This document shows positions 55,982-64,000 of a DNA stretch of 64,000 bases, one piece after another (within the stretch, counting starts at the first letter, position 1; each line of letters begins with the position of its first letter). The notes below the pieces were generated by a model. The model was not told the origin of the DNA, did not search any database, and saw nothing but the letters and a program-made list of their open reading frames with translations. The stretch covers positions 1 through 64,000 of the forward strand of contig CAINOE010000095.1 in the NCBI GenBank assembly GCA_903851415.1, in the 5' to 3' direction. A program made the position numbers and the translations under genes. The DNA is from an uncultured Rhodopila sp. Lineage in GTDB: Bacteria > Pseudomonadota > Alphaproteobacteria > Acetobacterales > Acetobacteraceae.

Positions 55982-58900
55982 ATGCGCCTGACCGCCCTGA
56001 CCCTGAACAAGTATGGCTGCTTCGAAGACGAGCGGATCGTGTTCGATCCGCGTCCCGGCGTGCTGAATCTGCTGATCGCGCCGAACGGCGCCGGCAAGTC
56101 GGTGCTGCGCACCGCGTTCGGCGACCTGCTGTTCGGCATCCACAACCAAACTCCGATGGGCTTCCGCTACGGCTACCCCGGCATGCGGATCGCTGCGGAC
56201 ATTGCGCAGCCCGGCGGATCCATCGTCTCCATCGGGCGGCGCAAGGCGCGCGGCAACGCCCTGACCGCGGCCGATGGCAGCGAACTCGACCCCGCCGTCG
56301 CCGGGGCGCTGCTCGGCACCCGCGACCGCTCCCTCCTGGAGCGTCTTTTCGCTCTCGACACCCATCGGCTGCGCGAGGGCGGCAAGGCGCTGCTGGCATC
56401 GGGCGGGGACCTCGCCAGCGCCCTGCTGTCCGCATCCGGCGGCATCCGCGAAGCCCGCCATTTGCTGCGCGCACTGGAGCGGGAACGTGACGATCTCGCC
56501 CCGGTGCGGCGAGCCTCGCAGCGGCCATACTACCGGGCACTGGACAACTACACCGATGCGCGCCGGCGCATCGCCGCCGCCCAGCTCAAGCCGGACGAGC
56601 GTCACGCGCAGCAGACCAGGCTGGACGAACTGGAACGACAGCAGCACGAACACAACCGCCGGGTCGAAGCCGCCTCGGCGGAGATTTCGCGTCTGGAGCG
56701 AATCCGCCGGGTCCGTCCGCTGCTCGCCGAGCGTGACGAAGCCGCTGCGTGGCTTGACGCAAACCCCGGCGCGCCGAACCTGGGGTCCGGCCTGCGCGAG
56801 CGTCTGGGGGATGCGCACCTTGCCTTCGTCAAGGCCGAGACCGAGGCGAACACCAAAGCGCAAGCCCTGGCCGAGGTCGAAGCCCAGGCTGCGGCAATCG
56901 TTTTGGACACGGCGCTGCTGGCCGAGGCCGCCGCCATCGACTCCCTCATCGCCGAAGCCGGCGCCGCCCGCAAAGCCGCAGCCGATCGGCCGGTGGTGGC
57001 GGGCGAGCTGGAGGCGAAATCGGGGCGGATCGGGGACTTGCTGCGGCAGCTCGGCAGCGACCTTCCTCCCGCCCGGGCGGCGGAGGCGATCCCGCAGCGG
57101 ACGGTGCAGGCGCGGACGCAACGGCTGATCCGTGACCATGCCGAACAGATGGCAGCCACCCGAGACGCGCCGGCGAAACTGGCGGCCCGGACGCACGACC
57201 TCGCCGAGATCGATCGCAAGCTGTCGGCGCTGCCGGCGGGCCGGGATCTGCGCGGCCTCGAGGCCCTGGTGCGGGAAGTCGGCGATCCGGCCGCCCGGCA
57301 GGAAGAGGCCGCGCGGGCGCATGCCGAGACCGCGGCGGCGCTGGCCGCGATGCTTGCGAGGGTGCCGGGCTGGCGCGGCGACGCAACCGCGCTCGCCGAA
57401 ACGAAGCCGCTGACCGAAGATCTTTATGCGCGGCACGACGCGGATGTGCGCGCCGCAACGAGCGAGGAAATCCGGGCGCGCGACCTGCACGCCGCCGAAG
57501 ACCAGAAGCTGCAGGCCGCGCGGGTGAATTTGGCGGAAATCGCCCGCAGCGGCTCCGTTCCGGACGCGGAAGCGCTGCAGCGCGCCCGTGCCCGCCGCGA
57601 AGCCGTCTGGCGTCTGATCTACCGCCACGCCTTCACTGCCGACAAGCCGGCGCCGGAGGAAGAACAAGCGGTGACGGACGGCGCGCCGCTGCCTTTGGCG
57701 TTCGAGCGCGCGATGGCCGCGGCCGATGCGCTGGCAGACCAGCGGACCGAACACTCCGGCCTGCTGGCGCGGATCGAGGCGGCGAAGCGGGCCGTGGAGT
57801 TGCAGGAAACGCTGGTTTCGCAAGCGGAGGACCGCCTGCGGGTGGCGCAGCAAAAGGCCGATGCCGCCCGCCGCGCCTGGATGCAGCTTTGCGCGCCTCT
57901 GCCCATCGGCGCGGCGGCGGCGCTGCCGGACGTGCAGACATTCGTCGCGGCGCGCGAGCGGGTGCTCGATGCGCTGGCGCGCCATGCCGTCACGACCGGT
58001 GGCCTGGAGACGTTGGCTGCCAAACATGCCGCCTGGGCGGCGCGGCTGGCGCTGGTGCTGCCGCCGCCGCATGGCGACCTGGCGGACCTGCTGTCCCGCG
58101 CGCGCCAGGCGGTGGATGAAGGCAACAAACGCGAGAAAGCCCGGGAGCGTCTGGAAACGCAGCGCATGCAGGCCGACAAGGAGCTGCGCGAAACCGCCGC
58201 CGCCGCCGCCGAGGCCGATCGGCAGCTGGACGCCTGGCGGGCGGACTGGAAGGCCTTGCTGGCCGAACTCCGCCGCCCGGCCGGGGAGGACCCCGCGGTC
58301 ACCGAGCAAGTCTTGCAACTGCTCAACGATATCGACAAGGAACATCTTGCCGCCGCGGCGCTGTCCCGGCGGATCAGCGGCATGCAGGCGGATATCGACC
58401 GCTTCGGGCAGTCGGTCCGCGAGGTTGCCGCGCGTGTCGCCGAAACGGACCGGGAGGCCGATCCATTCGATATCGCAAGAAACCTGGCGAAGCGCGTGGA
58501 CGAGCAAAAAAAACTGCTCGACCGGCGGAACACGCTGATTGCCCGGCGCGATGCCGCGCGTCTGGCGGCGGAAAAAGCCGCCGCCAGCCTCGCTGATTGC
58601 CGCGCCGCCCTGCATGCGATCCTGCTCCAAATAGGCGTCGATACAATCGAGGCGGCGCAGGCGCGCCTGACCCTGGGCGAGCAGCGCGCCCGGTTCGAGG
58701 CTCAACGTCACGGCGCCGACACGAAGCTGCTTGATGCCGGCGATGCCATTCCCCCAGGCCAACTGCGTGACGAAGTTGCGGACGTTCCGCCGGACGAACT
58801 GCAATTCCGTCTCGATGTCCTGAATGACGACCGCCGTGCGGCAGGGGATGCGGCGCAGGCGGCGCTGCGGGCCCTGACGGAACTGAGCATCGGCATGGCG

Positions 58901-59485
58901 CAGCAGGAAGCCGACACCAACATCAACGCGGCCGCGGCCGATCGGCAGGCCGCGGTGGCTTGCGTGGCGAATACGCTGGATGAGGCGCTGCTGCTGCACA
59001 CCGCCGCCTCCATGCTGGAGCTGGCGCTGAAATCCGTTGAGGACTCAGGCGATTCCGGCTTGCTCCAGCGCATCGGCGCGATCTTCCAGGCGTTGACCCT
59101 GGGCGCCTATGCGCGCGTCACCACCGAAACGGATGGCGACAGCGCCGCGCGGCTGGTTCTGGTGCAGCAGGCTTATCCGGAAGAGAGGCAGGCCGTCGAC
59201 CAGCTTTCCGAAGGCACGCGGGACCAGCTTTTCCTGGCGCTGCGCGTCGCCGAGATCGAACGGCATCTGACCGCCGCGACCCCGTTGCCGTTCATCGGCG
59301 ACGACATCCTGCAGACTTTCGACGACGACCGCGCCCTGGCCGCGATGCGGGTGCTGACGGACCTCAGCCACCGGACCCAGATCATTCTGCTGACGCATCA
59401 CCGGCACGTCGTGGATTTGTCCGCGCGGCTGCCGGCGGGGAGTGTGCATGTGTGCGAGCGGGAGGCGGCAGTGAGCGCGGGGTGA
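55982..59485 (+). CDS. YhaN-like SMC/SbcC-type ATPase
   Basis: 1167 residues. Walker A APNGAGKS (33-40) in an N-terminal half-domain, a long Ala/Arg/Glu-rich coiled coil (about 190-1000), and C-terminal signature LSEGTRDQLFLALRVAEIE with Walker B LPFIGDDILQTFDDD and a switch His in LLTHHRHV. Pairs with the preceding nuclease like SbcC with SbcD, presumably to process DNA ends or hairpins. The extensive inverted repeats in this genome are plausible substrates (inference). Confidence 0.92.
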   Translation: MRLTALTLNKYGCFEDERIVFDPRPGVLNLLIAPNGAGKSVLRTAFGDLLFGIHNQTPMGFRYGYPGMRIAADIAQPGGSIVSIGRRKARGNALTAADGSELDPAVAGALLGTRDRSLLERLFALDTHRLREGGKALLASGGDLASALLSASGGIREARHLLRALERERDDLAPVRRASQRPYYRALDNYTDARRRIAAAQLKPDERHAQQTRLDELERQQHEHNRRVEAASAEISRLERIRRVRPLLAERDEAAAWLDANPGAPNLGSGLRERLGDAHLAFVKAETEANTKAQALAEVEAQAAAIVLDTALLAEAAAIDSLIAEAGAARKAAADRPVVAGELEAKSGRIGDLLRQLGSDLPPARAAEAIPQRTVQARTQRLIRDHAEQMAATRDAPAKLAARTHDLAEIDRKLSALPAGRDLRGLEALVREVGDPAARQEEAARAHAETAAALAAMLARVPGWRGDATALAETKPLTEDLYARHDADVRAATSEEIRARDLHAAEDQKLQAARVNLAEIARSGSVPDAEALQRARARREAVWRLIYRHAFTADKPAPEEEQAVTDGAPLPLAFERAMAAADALADQRTEHSGLLARIEAAKRAVELQETLVSQAEDRLRVAQQKADAARRAWMQLCAPLPIGAAAALPDVQTFVAARERVLDALARHAVTTGGLETLAAKHAAWAARLALVLPPPHGDLADLLSRARQAVDEGNKREKARERLETQRMQADKELRETAAAAAEADRQLDAWRADWKALLAELRRPAGEDPAVTEQVLQLLNDIDKEHLAAAALSRRISGMQADIDRFGQSVREVAARVAETDREADPFDIARNLAKRVDEQKKLLDRRNTLIARRDAARLAAEKAAASLADCRAALHAILLQIGVDTIEAAQARLTLGEQRARFEAQRHGADTKLLDAGDAIPPGQLRDEVADVPPDELQFRLDVLNDDRRAAGDAAQAALRALTELSIGMAQQEADTNINAAAADRQAAVACVANTLDEALLLHTAASMLELALKSVEDSGDSGLLQRIGAIFQALTLGAYARVTTETDGDSAARLVLVQQAYPEERQAVDQLSEGTRDQLFLALRVAEIERHLTAATPLPFIGDDILQTFDDDRALAAMRVLTDLSHRTQIILLTHHRHVVDLSARLPAGSVHVCEREAAVSAG

Positions 59486-59512
59486 GGCGGATCGTTCTCT
59501 CTCGTGTCACGG

Positions 59513-59909
59513 CCGGGCTTGTGCCCATGCCTATCAGGATAAGGCCGAGCCGGAGAAAGATTTGGTCGAGGCGTCGCTCTCACGTCGTCATGGCCCGGCT
59601 TGTCCGGGCCACCTGTAGCGGCAGGTGCGGCGATAGGTGGCCCGGACGAGCCGGGCCATGACGAAAACGTGGAAGCCATCGCTCCGCACGCCCCCTTATC
59701 CTGATAGGCATGGGGCTTTTCCCCATACCTATCAGGACAAAGCCGAGCCGGAGAAAGGTTTGGTCGAGGCGTCGCTCTCACATCGTCATGGCCCGGCTTG
59801 TCCGGGCCACCTGTAGCGGCAGGTGCGCCGATAGGTGGCCCGGACGAGCCGGGCCATGACGAAAACGTGGAAGCCATCGCTCCGCACGCCCCTTATCCCG
59901 ATGCGCATG
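59513..59909. repeat. Tandem 198-bp duplication carrying two palindromic elements
   Basis: Two copies (about 59513-59710 and 59711-59909) are aligned with a 198-bp offset; each contains CTATCAGGA-AAGCCGAGCCGG, a full palindromic element (59586-59663 and 59784-59861) and GAAAACGTGGAAGCCATCGC. At the junction CCTGATAGGCATGGGG pairs with CCCCATACCTATCAGG (59699-59735) as a second hairpin. No gene is seen from 59486 to 59966. Confidence 0.85.
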
Positions 59910-59966
59910 GGGCTTGTCCCGGCCATGACACGGAGGTCGGCGCCCCGCCCCGACCTGGCCCCCGAC

Positions 59967-60452
59967 CTACCCTCCGGCAAACTCCGCGAACGCCTGCGCC
60001 AGCACTTCGTAAGTCGGCCGCTTGAACGACACCGCCAGGGCCGGAAGCTCCGCCAGTTTTACCCAGCGCCAGGCATCGAATTCCGGATGCGGATCGAGAT
60101 CCAGCCGGATCTCCGAGTCCTCCCCGAGGAACCGCATCGCGAACCAGCGCTGCCGTTGCCCGCGATACTTCCCGCGCGACGGATTCCTGACCAGATCCGG
60201 CGGGAAGTCATATGTCAGCCACTCCGGATACTCGGCGATGACGACGGCGTTGCGGGTGCCGATCTCCTCCTGAAGCTCGCGGAATACGGCTATGCCCGGG
60301 TCTTCGTCCCCATCGATGCCGCCCTGGGGCAGTTGCCAGCCCCCGGGCGCACCTTCGGCATTCGGCATGTCGGCGCGGCGGGCGACGAACACCAGCCCGT
60401 CGCGGTTGAACAGCACGGCGCCGACATTGGGCCGGTACGGCAGATCGATCAT
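59967..60452 (-). CDS. rppH: RNA pyrophosphohydrolase
   Basis: 161 residues, Nudix box GGIDGDEDPGIAVFRELQEE (REL..EE). N-terminus YRPNVGAVLFNRDGLVFVAR and WQLPQGGID match RppH. It removes pyrophosphate from mRNA 5' ends to start decay, and may also act on Ap4A. The ATG overlaps the stop of the upstream deacetylase gene by 4 bp. Confidence 0.93.
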   Translation of the reverse strand: MIDLPYRPNVGAVLFNRDGLVFVARRADMPNAEGAPGGWQLPQGGIDGDEDPGIAVFRELQEEIGTRNAVVIAEYPEWLTYDFPPDLVRNPSRGKYRGQRQRWFAMRFLGEDSEIRLDLDPHPEFDAWRWVKLAELPALAVSFKRPTYEVLAQAFAEFAGG

Positions 60453-61531
60453 TTGTCCTGTTCCTGTTTGGCCGGCGGTTGGACCAGCGCGCTGACCGGC
60501 GCCAGGATCAGCCCCTTGGCCATCAATGTGTTGCTCCAGGCCGCCACGCGCTCCAGCGTTTTCGGCCGCGGCACGGAGACCAGGCCCAGCGCCGAACCCC
60601 TGTCCCGTGCCAGCTTCGATAGCGCATCCAGCCTCGCATCCAAAGTGGCTTCGTTGACCGGATCGTCATCGATCACAACGTCCACCGAGCGGTTCCACGC
60701 CAGCGGCAACAGCGTCTCCCCCGGCCGGGCATCGGCGAACAGCAGGCCGCGATGCGCGATTTCCTTCAGGAACGCCTCGAACTGTTCCCGGTCGGCCGCC
60801 AGCCGCTCCCCGTGCATCGGCCCCAATGCGCTGGTGACCCCGACATAACCGCCGATGCGCGACAGCACCCGGCGCAGGCGGCCTAGATTCTCCTCTGATG
60901 GCAGCGAAGGCATCAGGGCCTGCCGATCATCCGGATCGTTGATCGGATAGCCTTGCGGCTCCATCGGCACCGACAGCAGGTATTCATGTCCCGCCAACCG
61001 GGCCGAGGCCAGCATCCGATCGATGTCACCGGAATACGGGGATACCGCGAGCGTCGCCGCGGCCGGCAGGTCGCGGATCGCCGCCATGCTCTCGGCCTCG
61101 CTCAGGCCGATGCCGGCGATCATGATCCCGACCCGCGGCCGCAAGGTCGTCGGATCGAACCCGGCTGCGTAAACGTGCATCGGGCTTCGTCCATCCACCG
61201 AGATTCGCGGCAATTGCCGCTCGCGCGCGGAAGGATCGGGTTCCAGCAGCCCGGGGTCAGGGTCAGTGATCGCACCCGGCGTGTCGCGCCCGGGAAGCTG
61301 CTCCGCCAACGGCGCCGGGGCCGCCGCCGCCGGCACCTTGACCGCTTCCGGCGCCGCGGCGGCCGGTTCGGGGGCAACTGCCGGCGCCTCCGACCGCGCG
61401 ACCTGCCTCGGTTGCGGCGGACCGAGCGACTGGAGAACCACGGCGACAACGCCCAGCGCCGCCAGGACGATCAGCCAGAACCGCCCTAGCCCCCGCCACC
61501 CCGACAGGAACTCCGGAACCCCGGCGGCCAC
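60449..61531 (-). CDS. Divergent polysaccharide deacetylase family protein
   Basis: 360 residues: N-terminal membrane anchor (about 17-36), Ala/Pro-rich linker, then the DUF610/YibQ-like deacetylase domain (VGIMIAGIGLSEAESMAAIR, LPAAATLAVSPYS, EYLLSVPMEPQGYP, NDPDDRQALM). Probably periplasmic, acting on peptidoglycan or envelope polysaccharide; activity unproven in the family. GTG start. Lies between ctpA and rppH, an arrangement common in alphaproteobacteria. Confidence 0.88.
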   Translation of the reverse strand: MAAGVPEFLSGWRGLGRFWLIVLAALGVVAVVLQSLGPPQPRQVARSEAPAVAPEPAAAAPEAVKVPAAAAPAPLAEQLPGRDTPGAITDPDPGLLEPDPSARERQLPRISVDGRSPMHVYAAGFDPTTLRPRVGIMIAGIGLSEAESMAAIRDLPAAATLAVSPYSGDIDRMLASARLAGHEYLLSVPMEPQGYPINDPDDRQALMPSLPSEENLGRLRRVLSRIGGYVGVTSALGPMHGERLAADREQFEAFLKEIAHRGLLFADARPGETLLPLAWNRSVDVVIDDDPVNEATLDARLDALSKLARDRGSALGLVSVPRPKTLERVAAWSNTLMAKGLILAPVSALVQPPAKQEQDK

Positions 61532-61546
61532 CGGCAGCGGCTGGCG

Positions 61547-62926
61547 CTAGTTGGCGGAGGCGCTTTTCTGCGCCGCCATCGCCGTCACCACGGCCAAGCC
61601 CTCCTGCAACTGGAAGTCCGTCTCGTCAGGTTTGGCCGGGTCGAATTTCGGGAAACCCTCCGGCGGCTTTTGCGGGATCTGCCTGGCTATGGCCGGCAGG
61701 TCAGTACGCGGCGCCACGGTCTGCGGACTGGTGCCGCCCGAGTTGCTGAGCACCTTGTTGTAGTCCGCCTCATGCTCGCCGCCGAAGCTGCCGCGGTCCT
61801 CCCGCGCCTCCTGGACCTCGACATCGGGCGAGATTCCCAGCGCCTGGATCGAGCGGCCGGACGGCGTATAGTAGCGCGCCGTTGTCAGCCGCATCGCGCC
61901 GTTGCCCGGCAGCGGGATCACCGTCTGCACCGATCCCTTGCCGAAGCTGCGCGTGCCGACAAGCACGGCGCGATGGTGGTCCTGCAGCGCGCCGGAGACG
62001 ATCTCCGACGCCGAGGCGGACCCGCCGTTAATCAGCACCACCACGGGGGCGCCGTGCATGATGTCGTCGCCCTTGGCGTCCCAGCGCTGGCTGTCCTCCG
62101 GATGGCGCGCGCGGGTGGAGACGATCTCCCCCTGGTCGACGAAGTCGGACGACACCGCCACCGCCTGATCGAGCAGCCCGCCGGGGTTGTTGCGCAGGTC
62201 CAGGACCAGGCCGCGCAGCTTGCCGCCGTTCTGCGCCCGCAGCGCCTTGACCGCCGCCTTGATGCCGGCATCCGCCTGCTCGGTGAACTGGGTCAGCCGG
62301 ACATAGCCGATGTCGTTCGGCTCCATCCGCGACTTCACCACCTGGATATGGATCGTCTCCCGGATCAGCGGCACCTCTATCGGCTTGTCGATATCCTGCC
62401 GCTTGATCGTCAGGACGATCTTGGAGTTTGGCGGGCCGCGCATCCGGTCCACCGCATCGTTCAGCGACAGGCCGATGACCGTCTTGCCGTCCAGTGCGGT
62501 GATGATGTCGCCCGGCTTGATCCCGGCCCTGGCGGCCGGCGTGTCGTCTATCGGCGAGACGACCTTGATGACGCCCTTGTCCTCGCTGACCTCGATGCCG
62601 AGGCCGCCGAATTCGCCCTTGGTCTGGATCTGCATGTCCTTGAACGCCTTGGCGTTCATATAGGAACTGTGCGGGTCGAGCCCGGTGAGCATGCCGTTGA
62701 TCGCGTTCTCGATCATGTCCTTGTCGTCGACCGGATCGACGTATTCGGCGCGCACCCGCTGCATCACGTCGCCGAACACCTTCAGCAACTGGTACATGTC
62801 GGTATGGCTGCTGTCCTGGGCGAAAGCGTTGCCCAGCGCGCCGAGTTCAGGACCGGCGGCCACGCCCGCCACGAAAGCAGTGCCAATCAGCAGGCCATAG
62901 CGCCAATGCCGCGAGCGGAAGTCCAT
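61547..62926 (-). CDS. ctpA: S41 family C-terminal processing peptidase
   Basis: 459 residues. Signal anchor (YGLLIGTAFVAGVAAGPELG), PDZ domain (about 95-180: GFGGLGIEV-like GEFGGLGIEVSEDKGVIKVV) and serine-protease core with Ser in NGGSASASEIVSGAL and Lys in GTRSFGKGSVQT. It trims periplasmic proteins from the C-terminus. GAAGGGA precedes the ATG. First gene of ctpA-deacetylase-rppH. Confidence 0.94.
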   Translation of the reverse strand: MDFRSRHWRYGLLIGTAFVAGVAAGPELGALGNAFAQDSSHTDMYQLLKVFGDVMQRVRAEYVDPVDDKDMIENAINGMLTGLDPHSSYMNAKAFKDMQIQTKGEFGGLGIEVSEDKGVIKVVSPIDDTPAARAGIKPGDIITALDGKTVIGLSLNDAVDRMRGPPNSKIVLTIKRQDIDKPIEVPLIRETIHIQVVKSRMEPNDIGYVRLTQFTEQADAGIKAAVKALRAQNGGKLRGLVLDLRNNPGGLLDQAVAVSSDFVDQGEIVSTRARHPEDSQRWDAKGDDIMHGAPVVVLINGGSASASEIVSGALQDHHRAVLVGTRSFGKGSVQTVIPLPGNGAMRLTTARYYTPSGRSIQALGISPDVEVQEAREDRGSFGGEHEADYNKVLSNSGGTSPQTVAPRTDLPAIARQIPQKPPEGFPKFDPAKPDETDFQLQEGLAVVTAMAAQKSASAN

Positions 62927-63294
62927 GCGTTCTTTCCCTTCGACGCCGCGGATCCCGTCCGGGCGCTTGATCAGCCGTTATGGCCGGAAGGCCGATCGGT
63001 TTCAAGCAAACGATTTCGTCGCGTCCGGCGCGCGGCTACGTCGCGCCTGGCGCGCGGCTACGTCGCGTCCGGCGCGCTGCTACGTCGCGTCTGGCGCGCG
63101 GTTACATTCGCTTCTGGCGCGGCTGTCGCGGCCGCGTCCAGTGTTGATTTCGTAAGGTTGGGGTTCCGCACCGCCGGCCATGCGCCGGTGCGGCCATGAC
63201 GAGCGGGCGAACGTGTATCGGCCGGACGAAACCAACGATGTAACCCGCGCGTAAACTCCCATATAAGGGGTCATCTGGGAACGGGGTTAATCAG
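62927..63294. other. ctpA-carD divergent intergenic region with a 22-bp tandem repeat
   Basis: No gene. Bases 63017-63104 are four copies of a 22-bp unit (consensus CGTCGCGTCCGGCGCGCGGC plus TA), with a fifth decayed unit to 63125. A GC-rich hairpin (CGCACCGCCGGCCATGCGCC...GGTGCG) lies at about 63168-63195. The repeat is about 90-200 bp upstream of ctpA and 170-280 bp upstream of carD. Confidence 0.8.
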
Positions 63295-63918
63295 TTGGCG
63301 GTAGCAGAAATCACGACGGCTATGGTGCATGCCGCTTTCGGCAAGACCGCGGCTCAGGCGAAGGCGCGGGACGACGATCCGTTCGCCGCCGGGGAGTACG
63401 TGGTCTATCCGACGCACGGCGTAGGCAAGGTAGATCGTATCGGGACCGAAGAGATCGGCGGCCACAAGCTTGAGCTGATAACCATCTCATTCGATGAGAA
63501 CAAAATGACGTTGCGGGTGCCTGTGGCCCAGGCCCGCGTCACCGGCCTGCGCAAGCTCGCGACGAAAGAGGCGATGGACCAGGTGCTGGCGATCCTGTCC
63601 GGCCGGCCGCGCACCAGCCGCCTGATGTGGGCGAAGCGGGCGCAGGAATTCCAGGCGAAGATCAACTCCGGCGACCTGAAAAGCGTTGCCGAGGTGGTGC
63701 GCGATCTGCAAGCCTCGGCGAATGGTTCGGCGCCCAGCTACAGCCAGCGCAACCTGTTCGAACTGGCGATCGACCGCCTGGCGGGCGAGTTCGCCGGGGT
63801 CACCGGCATCGACAGGGCCGAGGCCATCGTTCGCCTCACCGGCGTGCTGACCGGCGGCCCTTCGGCCGAGGCCGCAAAGACCGCGGCGGTGGCGGTGGAA
63901 GCGTCCGCGGCGGATTGA
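63295..63918 (+). CDS. carD: CarD family transcriptional regulator
   Basis: 207 residues. The RNA-polymerase-binding CarD/TRCF Tudor-like domain starts at FAAGEYVVYPTHGVGKVDRI and the helical C-terminal domain follows (SRLMWAKRAQEFQAKINSGD; YSQRNLFELAIDRLAGEFAG). CarD stabilises open complexes at rRNA and other promoters. The TTG at 63295 has GGGG about 8 bases upstream; an ATG at 63322 is the alternative. Confidence 0.9.
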   Translation: MAVAEITTAMVHAAFGKTAAQAKARDDDPFAAGEYVVYPTHGVGKVDRIGTEEIGGHKLELITISFDENKMTLRVPVAQARVTGLRKLATKEAMDQVLAILSGRPRTSRLMWAKRAQEFQAKINSGDLKSVAEVVRDLQASANGSAPSYSQRNLFELAIDRLAGEFAGVTGIDRAEAIVRLTGVLTGGPSAEAAKTAAVAVEASAAD

Positions 63919-63964
63919 TCTGCGTCGTATCCGCACCGCCTGACCCGGTGTAGAAGGGCGGCCG

Positions 63965-64000
63965 GTGAAGCGCTTCATCCAGAAGCACGCTTTCGAAGTG
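63965..64000 (+). CDS. Start of a possible next gene (partial)
   Basis: GTG at 63965 opens MKRFIQKHAFEV and runs off the window end. AAGG lies about 9 bases upstream. Too short to identify. Confidence 0.3.
   Translation, partial: MKRFIQKHAFEV

Noticed and set aside
54308-58999. 1563-codon antisense open frame over the YhaO/YhaN genes
   Set aside because: Shadow frame of a high-GC coding region; no domain, no start region, and the opposite strand encodes clear motifs.

Overview
This is a GC-rich chromosomal window from an alphaproteobacterium. The most likely group is Rhodospirillales, probably Acetobacteraceae. That is an inference from recO followed directly by parC, a CarD-type regulator divergent from ctpA, the ctpA / polysaccharide-deacetylase / rppH order, and overall codon use; no rRNA or tRNA gene is present to confirm it. 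Most of the window is ordinary chromosome. An abundant palindromic intergenic element of about 80 bp (arms starting CGTCATGGCCCGG) is scattered through it, and an AT-richer accessory patch lies at about 34.2-36.6 kb.

Layout: 0.5-5.5 kb holds YidB- and GlsB-type proteins, a catalytically dead protein-kinase-like protein with a membrane partner, and an N-formylglutamate amidohydrolase. 6-14.8 kb holds a MaoC-phosphotransacetylase fusion, a broken HigA-like antitoxin, recO-parC, a CACHE-GGDEF cyclase, mazG, a lipoprotein, a molybdoenzyme fragment and ptsN. 15-23.3 kb is a complete potassium-uptake locus on the minus strand (27-aa ORF-kdpF-kdpA-kdpB-kdpC-kdpD-kdpE) that runs towards ptsN, whose product controls KdpD in E. 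coli. 23.4-34 kb is accessory: a C5 methyltransferase with Vsr, creatininase-like, Fic and Hint-domain proteins, a secreted trehalase, an AhpD-like protein, YjbQ, an NfeR-like nickel/iron PadR regulator with a DUF2218 partner, and a frameshifted AbiEii-type nucleotidyltransferase.

34.4-36.6 kb carries four minus-strand genes with no recognised home. They encode a mini P-loop protein with a C-terminal hydrophobic segment, a membrane protein, a small protein, and a HigA-like-HTH/HPRT fusion whose own promoter is followed at once by a terminator-like hairpin. This is the best candidate here for an undescribed system.

37-46 kb returns to housekeeping genes: nadK, nitrilase, cytochrome b, an AHSA1 protein, an aminotransferase, an SDR lacking its catalytic Tyr, purF, cvpA and radA. 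46-51.4 kb is a compact chemotaxis operon (cheA with a fused receiver, cheW, cheY, cheB, cheR). 51.9-54.6 kb has three tandem phage-tail-collar (MdpB-like) genes with a DUF6916-like protein and a GNAT. 54.7-59.5 kb is a YhaO-YhaN (SbcCD-like) pair. 60-64 kb has rppH, a divergent polysaccharide deacetylase and ctpA, divergent from carD, with a 22-bp tandem repeat between ctpA and carD. Genes were assigned from translated reading frames and remembered family motifs; no database search was run.
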